Shown: positions 1 through 6,442 of the stretch, one piece after another
Layout: each line of letters starts with the position of its first letter
How positions within the stretch are numbered: position 1 is the first letter of the stretch
NCBI GenBank assembly: GCA_964521575.1
Contig: CAZFSR010000020.1
Location: 1-14,167 of the forward strand
Length of the DNA stretch: 14,167 nucleotides
Source of the DNA: 79-D21 sp964521575
Lineage (GTDB): Bacteria > Synergistota > Synergistia > Synergistales > 79-D21
Direction of reading: 5' to 3'
Notes under the pieces: model-generated
Databases searched by the model: none
What the model was told of the DNA's origin: nothing
The model's input: only the letters and a program-made list of their open reading frames with translations
Made by a program: the position numbers and the translations under genes

Positions 1-55
1 CGATGGGCAGCAGCTTCGCTCCCTGCGCGATCTCGATGTCCGACGGCACCGTCAT
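1..55 (-). CDS. fhs: Formate-tetrahydrofolate ligase, N-terminal fragment (cut by window edge)
   Basis: Reading leftward from an ATG at 55-53 gives 18 codons, MTVPSDIEIAQGAKLLPI, before the window ends. This matches the start of formate-THF ligases, which usually begin with a short lead into DIEIAQxAKxxPI. The enzyme interconverts formate, ATP and THF with 10-formyl-THF; in fermenters it can run in reverse to make ATP. An AAGGAG Shine-Dalgarno sequence lies about 11 nt upstream of the ATG, within the 44-bp gap after ftcD. The same strand and tight spacing indicate it is the last visible gene of the hut-like operon. It would finish the one-carbon branch opened by FtcD and FchA. Only about 3% of the protein is visible, so the call rests on this one conserved stretch. 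Confidence 0.8.
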   Translation of the reverse strand, partial: MTVPSDIEIAQGAKLLPI

Positions 56-99
56 AAAGTTCAGCTCTCCTTTTCTCTCCGGGTCCTTCGATCGTTATT

Positions 100-993
100 T
101 CAATCGATCAGCTTCGTCTCGATGATCTGCTCCATGTTGAAGTCGCGAACCCTCAGGTAATGGGCCACCACGTCATGGAGCGCATCGAGGGGGACAGGTC
201 CCACCAGTTCCGCGTTGCCGACCGCCACCCCGTAGGATTCCGCCAGCATCTTCACGGTCTCGAAGACGAGCGGGATCGGGGTCAGCTTGTAGTTCACCAG
301 GTTCATCGACACCTGCACCTGCCGGCGTTCCTCCAGGGGCAGGGCGATGGCCCGCACCGAGTGGAAGCCGCCGCTGCTGAACCGCACCGCCTTGGCGATG
401 GCTTTCCCGATCTCCAGGTCGTCGGTCCGGAGGTTCACGTTGAAGGCCACGAGGGAGAAGCGGACCCCCGTCACCGTGGCGCCCCACTTCGGACAGAACT
501 GGTTCGGCCCTTCGTCCGGCGCCCAGGCAGGGTCCTTCATCTTTTCCGCGAGAGCCTCGTACTGTCCCTTGCGGATGTTCACCAGGACCTTCCTCTCCGG
601 GCGAGTGGCGGCGTCCTCGTAGTAGTACACCGGCACGCCCTTGCCGCCCAGGTATTTCCCGTAGGCGCGGGCGGTCTGGAGGGCCTCCTCCTGGGAAACG
701 TTCCGGATGGGGACGAACGGGACGACGTCCACGGCCCCCATCCTGGGGTGGCTCCCCTTGTGGATGGTCATGTCGATCTTCTCCAGGGCGGCGTCCGTGA
801 GCCTCTTGGCTCCTTCGAGGACCCTTTCCGGGTCGCCCATGAAGGTGTAGACGCTCCGGTTGTGGTCGCTGTTGGAGTTGATGTCCATGATCACGATGCC
901 CTCGACTGCTTCCAGGGCCCCCGTGATCGCGGCGATCTTCTCCGTGTCGGTACCCTCGCTGACGTTGATCTCGCAAAGAAGGACCTTCCTCAT
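100..993 (-). CDS. ftcD: Glutamate formimidoyltransferase (formiminotransferase)
   Basis: This cytosolic enzyme moves the formimino group of N-formimino-L-glutamate to tetrahydrofolate, releasing glutamate. The 297-aa product is the usual length for the stand-alone transferase (N- plus C-terminal formiminotransferase subdomains, no fused cyclodeaminase). Visible family motifs are the SDHNRSVYTF segment, HKGSHPRMGAVDVVP with the catalytic-type His, YYYEDAATRPERK, LVAFNVNL and QVSMNLVNY. The frame is open upstream to 1116, but the real start is the ATG at 993: the protein then begins MRKVLLCEINVSEG like the family, a GGGGAG sequence lies 9 nt upstream, and the ATG overlaps the fchA stop in an ATGA junction. 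That 4-bp overlap implies translational coupling. No family residue appears missing. Its presence shows that the pathway ends in formiminoglutamate handled through folate, not HutG/HutF hydrolysis. Confidence 0.95.
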   Translation of the reverse strand: MRKVLLCEINVSEGTDTEKIAAITGALEAVEGIVIMDINSNSDHNRSVYTFMGDPERVLEGAKRLTDAALEKIDMTIHKGSHPRMGAVDVVPFVPIRNVSQEEALQTARAYGKYLGGKGVPVYYYEDAATRPERKVLVNIRKGQYEALAEKMKDPAWAPDEGPNQFCPKWGATVTGVRFSLVAFNVNLRTDDLEIGKAIAKAVRFSSGGFHSVRAIALPLEERRQVQVSMNLVNYKLTPIPLVFETVKMLAESYGVAVGNAELVGPVPLDALHDVVAHYLRVRDFNMEQIIETKLID

Positions 994-1583
994 GCCTGTT
1001 CGCTCCCCTTTCCGCCCGCTATCCGCCTCTCCGTCTCCCGGACGAATTCCTCGAGTTCCGCGACTTTTTCGGGATCCTTGATAAGCCCCAGGTTGGCCCG
1101 GATGTTGGCCAGGCACCCCCTGGCCGCCGCAAACGCAAAATCCTTCCCCACTTCCAGGTCCGATGCCGCGTTGGCGTTCGACTTCCCCTCCAGCGTCACT
1201 GCGGCCTTCGCGACCTCCAGGGCAAGCCGGGCGTTTCGCCGCGGCACGTCGGCGGCAACATAGGCCGCCTTCCCGATGGCCTGGCGCCTTGCCGCCTTTT
1301 CCTCGTCCGTCCCCTTGGGCAGGGCATAGGCCGCCTTGATGCCCAGGAAAGCCTCGAGATCGAGGACCGCCCCGTCACGGAGTTCCCGTGACGTCCGATC
1401 CAGCCCGTCGGCGAGGGTCTCGTACTCGCCGTCCGGCAAGTCCAGGCCCTTCCCCGCGGAAAGACGGGACACCATCGCCACTAGAGAGGCAGCCATGGCC
1501 GCCAACACCGCCGACGCCGCCCCCCCTCCCGCCGTGAAATCCTTCGAATCGTAAATCCTCTCCATGACCTCGTCCAGGTTCAT
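990..1583 (-). CDS. fchA: Methenyltetrahydrofolate cyclohydrolase / formimidoyl-THF cyclodeaminase
   Basis: This enzyme deaminates 5-formimino-THF to 5,10-methenyl-THF and ammonia, taking the FtcD product. The 197-aa protein has the FTCD_C fold signature: a glycine-rich TAGGGAASAVLAAMAASL helix start near residue 17, the acidic LDLEAFLGIKAAYALPK segment around the conserved Asp, and the C-terminal SNANAASDLEVGKDFAF plus GCLANIRANL stretch. The ATG at 1583 is separated by one base from the hutI stop. The only Shine-Dalgarno-like sequence is a weak GGGGATAGG at the end of hutI, so translation probably depends on hutI. Stand-alone transferase and cyclodeaminase genes, instead of a fused FTCD, are typical of bacteria. 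The family assignment is firm; whether it also has cyclohydrolase activity, as the database family name suggests, cannot be read from the sequence. Confidence 0.92.
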   Translation of the reverse strand: MNLDEVMERIYDSKDFTAGGGAASAVLAAMAASLVAMVSRLSAGKGLDLPDGEYETLADGLDRTSRELRDGAVLDLEAFLGIKAAYALPKGTDEEKAARRQAIGKAAYVAADVPRRNARLALEVAKAAVTLEGKSNANAASDLEVGKDFAFAAARGCLANIRANLGLIKDPEKVAELEEFVRETERRIAGGKGSEQA

Positions 1584-1584
1584 C

Positions 1585-2853
1585 CTATCCCCGTCCTTCC
1601 AGGCGGCCGCCCTCGACGACGATCACGCCCCGCTTCATGACCCGGTCCACGATCCGGGCCCCGTACCGGTAGAAGATCTCTTCGTAGCGCCTGGCCTTCC
1701 AGACCTGGATGTCCGCCAGCTTCCCCGGCTCCAGGGAACCCCTGTCGCCGTCGAGCCCCAGTGCCATCGCCCCGCCGATCGTGGCCGCCATGACGGCCTC
1801 CCCCGGGAACAGGCCGTGCCTGCGGCAGGCCAGGACCAGGGCGAAGGGCAAGCCCTCGCTCCAGGCCCCGGGGTTGCAGTTGCTGGCAAGGGCCAGCGTG
1901 ACCCCGGCTTCCCTCATGGGCTTTGGATCGAAGGGACGGGGGTGTGCGACGGAAAAATCCGTCACCGGCAGGGGAGTGCAAACCGTACCCGCCGCGGCGA
2001 GCTTTTCCAGGGCCGACGGCGGGGTGAAGTTCAGGTGGTCCGCCGAGATCGCCCCGATCTCGGCCGCCAGGTCCGACCCGCCCACGTAGGAGTAGGCGTC
2101 CGTGTGGATTTTCGGCCTCATGCCGAGATCCTTCGCCGCAGAGAGGATCCGGCCGCACTCCTCCGCGCTGAAATGGGTGTCCTCGCACCAGGCGTCACAA
2201 AAGACGGCCAGCTTCCTCCTGGCGACCTCGGGCAGCATTTCCGTCAAGATGAGGTCGATGTAGGCCGCCTTGGTCATCTCCGGCGGCCACCCGTGGGCCC
2301 CCAGGAACGTCGGCAGCACGTCCACGGGCAGCCTCCGGCCCAGCTCGGCCGCCGCTTCCAGCAGCCTGAGCTCGGACTCCGTGGTGAAGCCGTAGCCGCT
2401 TTTCGCCTCAATCGTGGTGGTGCCGAACTCGATCATGTTCTGCAGGCGCACGCCCGCCTGCAGAACGAGCGACTCCAGTGTCGCGTCCCGGGTGGCGGAA
2501 ACGCTGGCGCCGACACCCGCGATGCCCCTGGCCCGGAGCGGCTCCAGGTCCGCCCCGGTGCACCGGGCAACGTACTCGTCGAGCCGAGTACCCCCGAAAA
2601 CCAGGTGCGTGTGGGAATCCACGAACCCCGGAAGGATGACGCCGCCCGCAGCGTCGATCCGACGGGCCCCTTCGAGGTTGACGGCTTCCCGGACCTCCCT
2701 TTCCGTCCCGACCGCGAGGATCCTTTCTCCGGCCCCGGCGACCCAGCCGTTTTCGATGACGCCGGGATCGCTCCCCCGGCCCGGGACACAGGTGACGACC
2801 TGTGAAGCTCCCGCCAGGAACCACTCCGCTTTCTGGATGCCTCGGTTGTCCAT
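1585..2853 (-). CDS. hutI: Imidazolonepropionase-like amidohydrolase with altered active-site residues
   Basis: HutI hydrolyses 4-imidazolone-5-propionate to N-formiminoglutamate using a mononuclear metal centre. The 422-aa protein aligns along its whole length: GFVDSHTHLVFGG (metal ligands H81 and H83), IEAKSGYG (149-155), FLGAH (H187), KIHTD (H250), SADHL (H273) and the C-terminal LEPGKLADIQVW. Two positions depart from the family. The ADE triplet after KIH is TDA, placing Ala253 where the catalytic Glu sits (E252 in Bacillus subtilis HutI). The TDFNPG motif is SNCNPG, placing Asn325 at the metal-ligand Asp (D324 in B. subtilis). The ATG has GGAGGAGA upstream. It follows hutU by 82 bp and precedes fchA by one base. 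Operon position says imidazolonepropionase; the substitutions leave open a different substrate or altered catalysis. The reading frame is intact, so simple decay is unlikely. Confidence 0.85.
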   Translation of the reverse strand: MDNRGIQKAEWFLAGASQVVTCVPGRGSDPGVIENGWVAGAGERILAVGTEREVREAVNLEGARRIDAAGGVILPGFVDSHTHLVFGGTRLDEYVARCTGADLEPLRARGIAGVGASVSATRDATLESLVLQAGVRLQNMIEFGTTTIEAKSGYGFTTESELRLLEAAAELGRRLPVDVLPTFLGAHGWPPEMTKAAYIDLILTEMLPEVARRKLAVFCDAWCEDTHFSAEECGRILSAAKDLGMRPKIHTDAYSYVGGSDLAAEIGAISADHLNFTPPSALEKLAAAGTVCTPLPVTDFSVAHPRPFDPKPMREAGVTLALASNCNPGAWSEGLPFALVLACRRHGLFPGEAVMAATIGGAMALGLDGDRGSLEPGKLADIQVWKARRYEEIFYRYGARIVDRVMKRGVIVVEGGRLEGRG

Positions 2854-2879
2854 GTTTTTCTCTCCTCCGGGTTCAAGAG

Positions 2880-2911
2880 GGCCGGCCCCCGCCCGTGACG
2901 GAAGGCCGGCC
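2880..2911 (-). other. GC-rich intercistronic stem-loop between hutU and hutI
   Basis: Two copies of the self-complementary octamer GGCCGGCC (2880-2887 and 2904-2911) can pair as an 8-bp stem around a 16-nt loop. The loop contains a minor CCGT/ACGG pairing. The hairpin sits in the only sizeable gap of the operon, just after the hutU stop and before the hutI Shine-Dalgarno sequence. No T-run follows on the minus strand, so an mRNA-stabilising or attenuating hairpin is more likely than a full terminator. This is inferred from base pairing only. Confidence 0.4.
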
Positions 2912-2935
2912 GCTGGTTTGCCGCTACGTCTTATT

Positions 2936-4642
2936 CTACTTCTCGGGCCCGAAGGTGACCTTGTCTGCGGGTTCCCACCAGAGGGGAACCTTGATGCTTT
3001 CCTTCGTCAGTTTGCCCTTGCCGTTGGCCACGTCCTTCGCGATCTCGTAGCCCGCCTGGGCGTGACGGATCACCCCAATGCCCGAATCGACCGTCATCGC
3101 CACTTCCAGCCGGATGTCGGCGTCGTCGGTGCCGTCGGCGATCTGGGTCACGCCCGTGTGGACCGCCTCGCCCATGGAGTAGTTGGCCTGGATGGCAATG
3201 AGGTCGCACATGCCGCAGGCGTTGAGCAGGCCGTTCAGCATCGGCCAGTCGGAGATCAGGTCGCCGCCGTCCTTCATGCGCTCGGACTCGAACGTCGGGT
3301 TGACGATGGAGCCGGAGTCGAGGTTGTCGCGGGAGAAGGCCACGGGGCCCTTGATCTCGCCCTTCCGGATGAGGTCGTTCACCGCCAGGGCGAACTTCTT
3401 CCTCTGGCCGAAGCCCATGTAGCAGACCCGGGCGGGAAGCGCCTCGATCGGCAGGTACTTGCTGGCAAGCGGGATCCATCGGCCCACGATCGGGTCGTCG
3501 CCGAAAAGCTCCATGGCCAGCTCGTCGGTCCGCTTGAGGTCGGAGGCCTCGCCGGAGATGCAGGTCCAGCGGAAGGGGCCGCGGCCTTCGCAGAAAAGGG
3601 GCCGGATGTAATCGGCCACGAAGGCGGGCAGCCTCATGGCTTCTTTCTCGGGGAAGCCGGCGTCCCGGCACTCCTTGCGGATGCTGGTGCCGTACTCGAA
3701 CACGGGCACGCCCTTGTCGAGGTACTTCAGCATGACGGCCAGCTGGCGCTTCATGGTCTCGCGGGCCTTGAAGAGGTAGCCCTCGAAGTCCTCCTTGCGG
3801 AAGGCCTCGGCCTCCTCGGGGGTGTAGCCCGAGGGGATGTAGGAGATCGGGTCGTGGCAGGGGCACATCTCGCTCATGACGTCGGGCATGAAGCCCTTCG
3901 CGTAGGCCTCCTCGTAGCAGTCCGCCGCGTTGCCCACCACGCCGATGGCGAGGGGCGTCCGGTCGGCCACGGCCTTCTTCGCCAGGGCGATGGCCTCGTC
4001 CATGGAGGTCACGATGAGGTCCATGTACTTCTTCTCGACGCGGCGCTCCAGGATCTTCCGGTCGGTGTCGACGACGATGGCCACGCCGCCGTGCATCTTC
4101 ATGGCCCAGCTCTGGTTGCCTCCCATGCCGCCGGCGCCGGCGGTCAGGTAGATCCGGTTCTTCAGGGAGCCGTCGTAATGCTTGATGGCCACCGCGCCGA
4201 GGGTCTCGAAGGTGCCCTCGATGACGCCCTGGGTGCCGATGTACTCCCACGGGGCCGCGGTGTACTGGGCGAAGATCGTCAGGTTCTTGGCCTCGAGTTC
4301 GTAGAAGATCGGCCAGGTGGCCCGCATGATGTTCGTGGTCGCCATGACGACGACGGGGGCATACTTGTGGGTCTTGAAAACCGCCACGGGCATGCCGGAC
4401 TGGACGACCAGCGTCTCGTCGTCCTCCAGCTCCTTCAGGGACTTCACGATCGCATGGTAGGACTCCCAGTTGCGGGCGCACTTGCCGTTGCCGCCGTAAA
4501 TGACCAGGCGCTCGGGGTGCTCCGCGTTCTCCATGTTGTTCTCCAGCATCCTGAGAATCGTCTCCTGGCGCCACCCCTTGCAGCGCAGGACCGGGCCTCT
4601 CTGGGCCTTCACCTCGTAAAGGATCTCTGCCTTGCCAGCCAT
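2936..4642 (-). CDS. hutU: Divergent urocanase-family hydratase of the hut operon
   Basis: Urocanase adds water to urocanate to give imidazolonepropionate, using tightly bound NAD+ as electrophile. This 568-aa protein has the length and frame of bacterial HutU. Retained are LRCKGW (19-24), YGGNGK (49-54), YIGTQG (134-139), the GGMGG NAD-binding glycines (171-175), VGNAAD (236-241), GPFRW, and LPARVCYMG with Cys407 matching active-site C410 of Pseudomonas putida. Several nucleotide- and substrate-contact segments are changed: GQMTAG is AQYTAA (125-130), QTSAH is MCPCH (259-263), RDH is RDN (438-440), and the HHGGGVG segment is QANYSMG (485-491). The ATG at 4642 has GGAGGG upstream after an A-rich leader. 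It is the first gene of the minus-strand operon, divergent from hutH. The family is certain, but urocanate as substrate is not. A diverged hydratase acting on a substituted urocanate fits equally well. Confidence 0.8.
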   Translation of the reverse strand: MAGKAEILYEVKAQRGPVLRCKGWRQETILRMLENNMENAEHPERLVIYGGNGKCARNWESYHAIVKSLKELEDDETLVVQSGMPVAVFKTHKYAPVVVMATTNIMRATWPIFYELEAKNLTIFAQYTAAPWEYIGTQGVIEGTFETLGAVAIKHYDGSLKNRIYLTAGAGGMGGNQSWAMKMHGGVAIVVDTDRKILERRVEKKYMDLIVTSMDEAIALAKKAVADRTPLAIGVVGNAADCYEEAYAKGFMPDVMSEMCPCHDPISYIPSGYTPEEAEAFRKEDFEGYLFKARETMKRQLAVMLKYLDKGVPVFEYGTSIRKECRDAGFPEKEAMRLPAFVADYIRPLFCEGRGPFRWTCISGEASDLKRTDELAMELFGDDPIVGRWIPLASKYLPIEALPARVCYMGFGQRKKFALAVNDLIRKGEIKGPVAFSRDNLDSGSIVNPTFESERMKDGGDLISDWPMLNGLLNACGMCDLIAIQANYSMGEAVHTGVTQIADGTDDADIRLEVAMTVDSGIGVIRHAQAGYEIAKDVANGKGKLTKESIKVPLWWEPADKVTFGPEK

Positions 4643-4862
4643 TTTCTCACCCTCCGTTTTTTGTTTTTTCCCGTATGACAGCCCATGCTTCAGGGTCGAG
4701 GATACAGGCCCGCCGTCAAGGAATCATCAAAAGGCCTCCGGGGCCATCCCGCGGACCTTGATGGTTTAAAATCGAAGAGAGGGGTTAATGGCTGCGGCTG
4801 CCAGGCACGCATCGGGCCATCCCGGAAAGCGCACCGGGAAAGAATTGAAAGGGGACTTCGAG
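4643..4862. promoter_or_regulatory. Divergent hutU/hutH control region
   Basis: This 220-bp gap separates the two outward-facing hut-like genes and must hold the promoters for both. Toward hutU the leader is A-rich: on the minus strand AAAAAAC is repeated twice (4656-4669), immediately before the GGAGGG Shine-Dalgarno sequence. Toward hutH there is an AT-rich TTTAAAAT (4765-4772) in otherwise GC-rich DNA, a plausible -10 region, but no good -35 at the right distance. An exact inverted repeat, TCAAGG (4716-4721) and CCTTGA (4756-4761), flanks the centre, with a nested CATCAA/TTGATG pair (4725-4730, 4758-4763); either could be a regulator site. I found no convincing sigma-70 or sigma-54 promoter on either strand. 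The short frame from the ATG at 4788 is treated as leader, not gene. Confidence 0.5.
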
Positions 4863-6395
4863 ATGAACCACACCCTCATGCTAGACGGGAACAGCCTGAC
4901 CCTGGAGGGTTTCCTTTCCGTCACGCGTGGGAACGCCCCCGTGGGCATAGCAGAAACGGCCCGCGAGCGGGTGATCCGGTCACGGGCGGTAGTGGACGGC
5001 CTCCTCGACGAGGGGCGTCCCATGTACGGCATCAATACGGGGTTCGGCCGGTTCGCCGACGTGGCGATCCCCGACGACCGGATACAGCAGCTCCAGGTCA
5101 ACCTGATCCGCGCCGACGCGGTCGGCATCGGGCCGGGCCTCCCCCGCGAAATCGTCCGGGGAATCCTGCTCCTGCGAATCAATTCCATCCTCAAGGGCTT
5201 CTCCGGCGCCCGGCCGGTCATACCGGAAACGCTGGCCGCCATGCTGAACCGGGGCGTCCACCCCGTGATCCCCGAGAAGGGCTCCGTCGGCGCGAGCGGT
5301 GACCTCTGCCCGCTGGCTCACATGGTCCTGCCGATGATCGGCGAGGGGGAAGCCGAGTACGAAGGCGCTTTGCTCCCCGGGGCCGAGGCCATGGCGAAGG
5401 CGGGCATCCCCCTGGTCGAGCTGAAAGCCAAGGAAGGGCTTGCCCTCATCAACGGGACCCCGGTCATGACCTCCCTCTGCGCCCACGCCCTGCACGACGC
5501 GCTCGTCCTGGCGGCCTCCGCCGACATCGTTGGGGCCCTGACGGCGGAATCCCTCCGCGGGATCATCGACGCTTACGACCCCCGCATCCACGAGGCCCGC
5601 GGGCAGAAGGGGCAGATCAAGTCGGCCTCCAACCTCCGCCGCCTGCTCGAGGGGAGCACCTACGTCACCCGGCAGGGCGAGTTGCGGATGCAGGATTCCT
5701 ATTCCCTCCGCTGCATCCCCCAGATCCACGGGGCCAGCCGCATGGCCCTGGACTACGTGAGGGGCGTCGTCGAGGCCGAGCTCAACGCCGCCACGGACAA
5801 CCCCCTCGTGATGGTCGACACCGGGGACGTCTTCTCCGGCGGCAACTTCCACGGGCAGCCGGTCGCCATCGCGGCGGACACCCTGGGAATCGCCGCCGCG
5901 GAACTGGCCGACCTCTCCGAGCGGCGCATCGCCAAGCTGGTGGACCCGGCTTTGAACCACGGCCTGCCCGCCTTCCTGGTGAAGGAGGGGGGCATCAACT
6001 GCGGGTTCATGGTGCCCCAGTACGCCGCCGCGGCGGTGGTTTCGGAGAACAAGATCCTGGCCCACCCGGCCAGCGTCGATTCCATCCCCACCTCCGCCGG
6101 CCAGGAGGACCACGTGAGCATGGGCACCATCGGGGCACGGAAGGCCCGGACCATCGTGGACCATGCCTTCGCCGTGCTCGGCATCGAGTGGATGGCCGCC
6201 GCCCAGGCCCTGGACCTCCAGGAGCCCCGCACTCTCGGCAAGGGGACCCAGCCTGCCTACGGCCTGCTTCGGCGGCACGTTGCCGCCATGGAGGACGACC
6301 GGGTCTTCTACCGGGACCAGGAGACCGCCGCCCGCCTCATCGCGGCGGGGTCCCTGCTCGAGAGCGCCGAGAAGGCCGTCGGCAGGCTGGACTGA
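4863..6395 (+). CDS. hutH: Histidine ammonia-lyase-family enzyme (MIO type)
   Basis: The family removes the alpha-amino group of an aromatic amino acid non-oxidatively; histidine gives trans-urocanate and ammonia. The 510-aa protein has YGINTGFG (55-62), the Ala144-Ser145-Gly146 triad in SVGASGDLCPLAH that cyclises to the MIO cofactor, a QDSYSLRC segment, GGNFHGQP, LSERRIAKLVD and SAGQEDHVSM. The ATG at 4863 is chosen over an in-frame ATG at 4788: it has AAGGGGA at good spacing and gives a start (MNHTLMLDGNSLTLE) and length like known HutH. The selectivity-loop pair, Ser-His in characterised histidine ammonia-lyases (H83 in P. putida), is Ala84-Asp85 here, within LIRADAVG. Other substrate-side residues (Tyr of YGINTG, Phe of GNFHG, Glu of QEDH) are present. 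Histidine is the default substrate; a substituted histidine or a betaine is possible. It is transcribed away from hutU and leads into the regulator gene 47 bp downstream. Confidence 0.9.
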   Translation: MNHTLMLDGNSLTLEGFLSVTRGNAPVGIAETARERVIRSRAVVDGLLDEGRPMYGINTGFGRFADVAIPDDRIQQLQVNLIRADAVGIGPGLPREIVRGILLLRINSILKGFSGARPVIPETLAAMLNRGVHPVIPEKGSVGASGDLCPLAHMVLPMIGEGEAEYEGALLPGAEAMAKAGIPLVELKAKEGLALINGTPVMTSLCAHALHDALVLAASADIVGALTAESLRGIIDAYDPRIHEARGQKGQIKSASNLRRLLEGSTYVTRQGELRMQDSYSLRCIPQIHGASRMALDYVRGVVEAELNAATDNPLVMVDTGDVFSGGNFHGQPVAIAADTLGIAAAELADLSERRIAKLVDPALNHGLPAFLVKEGGINCGFMVPQYAAAAVVSENKILAHPASVDSIPTSAGQEDHVSMGTIGARKARTIVDHAFAVLGIEWMAAAQALDLQEPRTLGKGTQPAYGLLRRHVAAMEDDRVFYRDQETAARLIAAGSLLESAEKAVGRLD

Positions 6396-6442
6396 AAAGC
6401 GGGTGCAACAGGGCCTGATGGCTTGAGGAAGGAGGGGTCGGG

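Noticed and set aside
994..1116. 41-codon upstream extension of ftcD
   Set aside because: It lies entirely inside fchA in another frame, and family homology and the ribosome site both begin at the ATG at 993.
2880..2911. Rho-independent terminator between hutU and hutI
   Set aside because: The stem is convincing but no T-run follows on the transcribed strand, and the downstream genes clearly belong to the same pathway; kept only as a hairpin.
2414..4678. Open frame of 754 codons antisense to hutU and hutI
   Set aside because: Shadow of well-supported genes on the other strand; low-complexity Val/Gly/His/Asp-rich translation and no family motif.
4788..4862. 25-codon N-terminal extension of hutH
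   Set aside because: The extension is unlike HutH N-termini, and the ATG at 4863 has the better-placed Shine-Dalgarno sequence and gives normal family length. A weak GAGGGG before 4788 keeps this slightly open.
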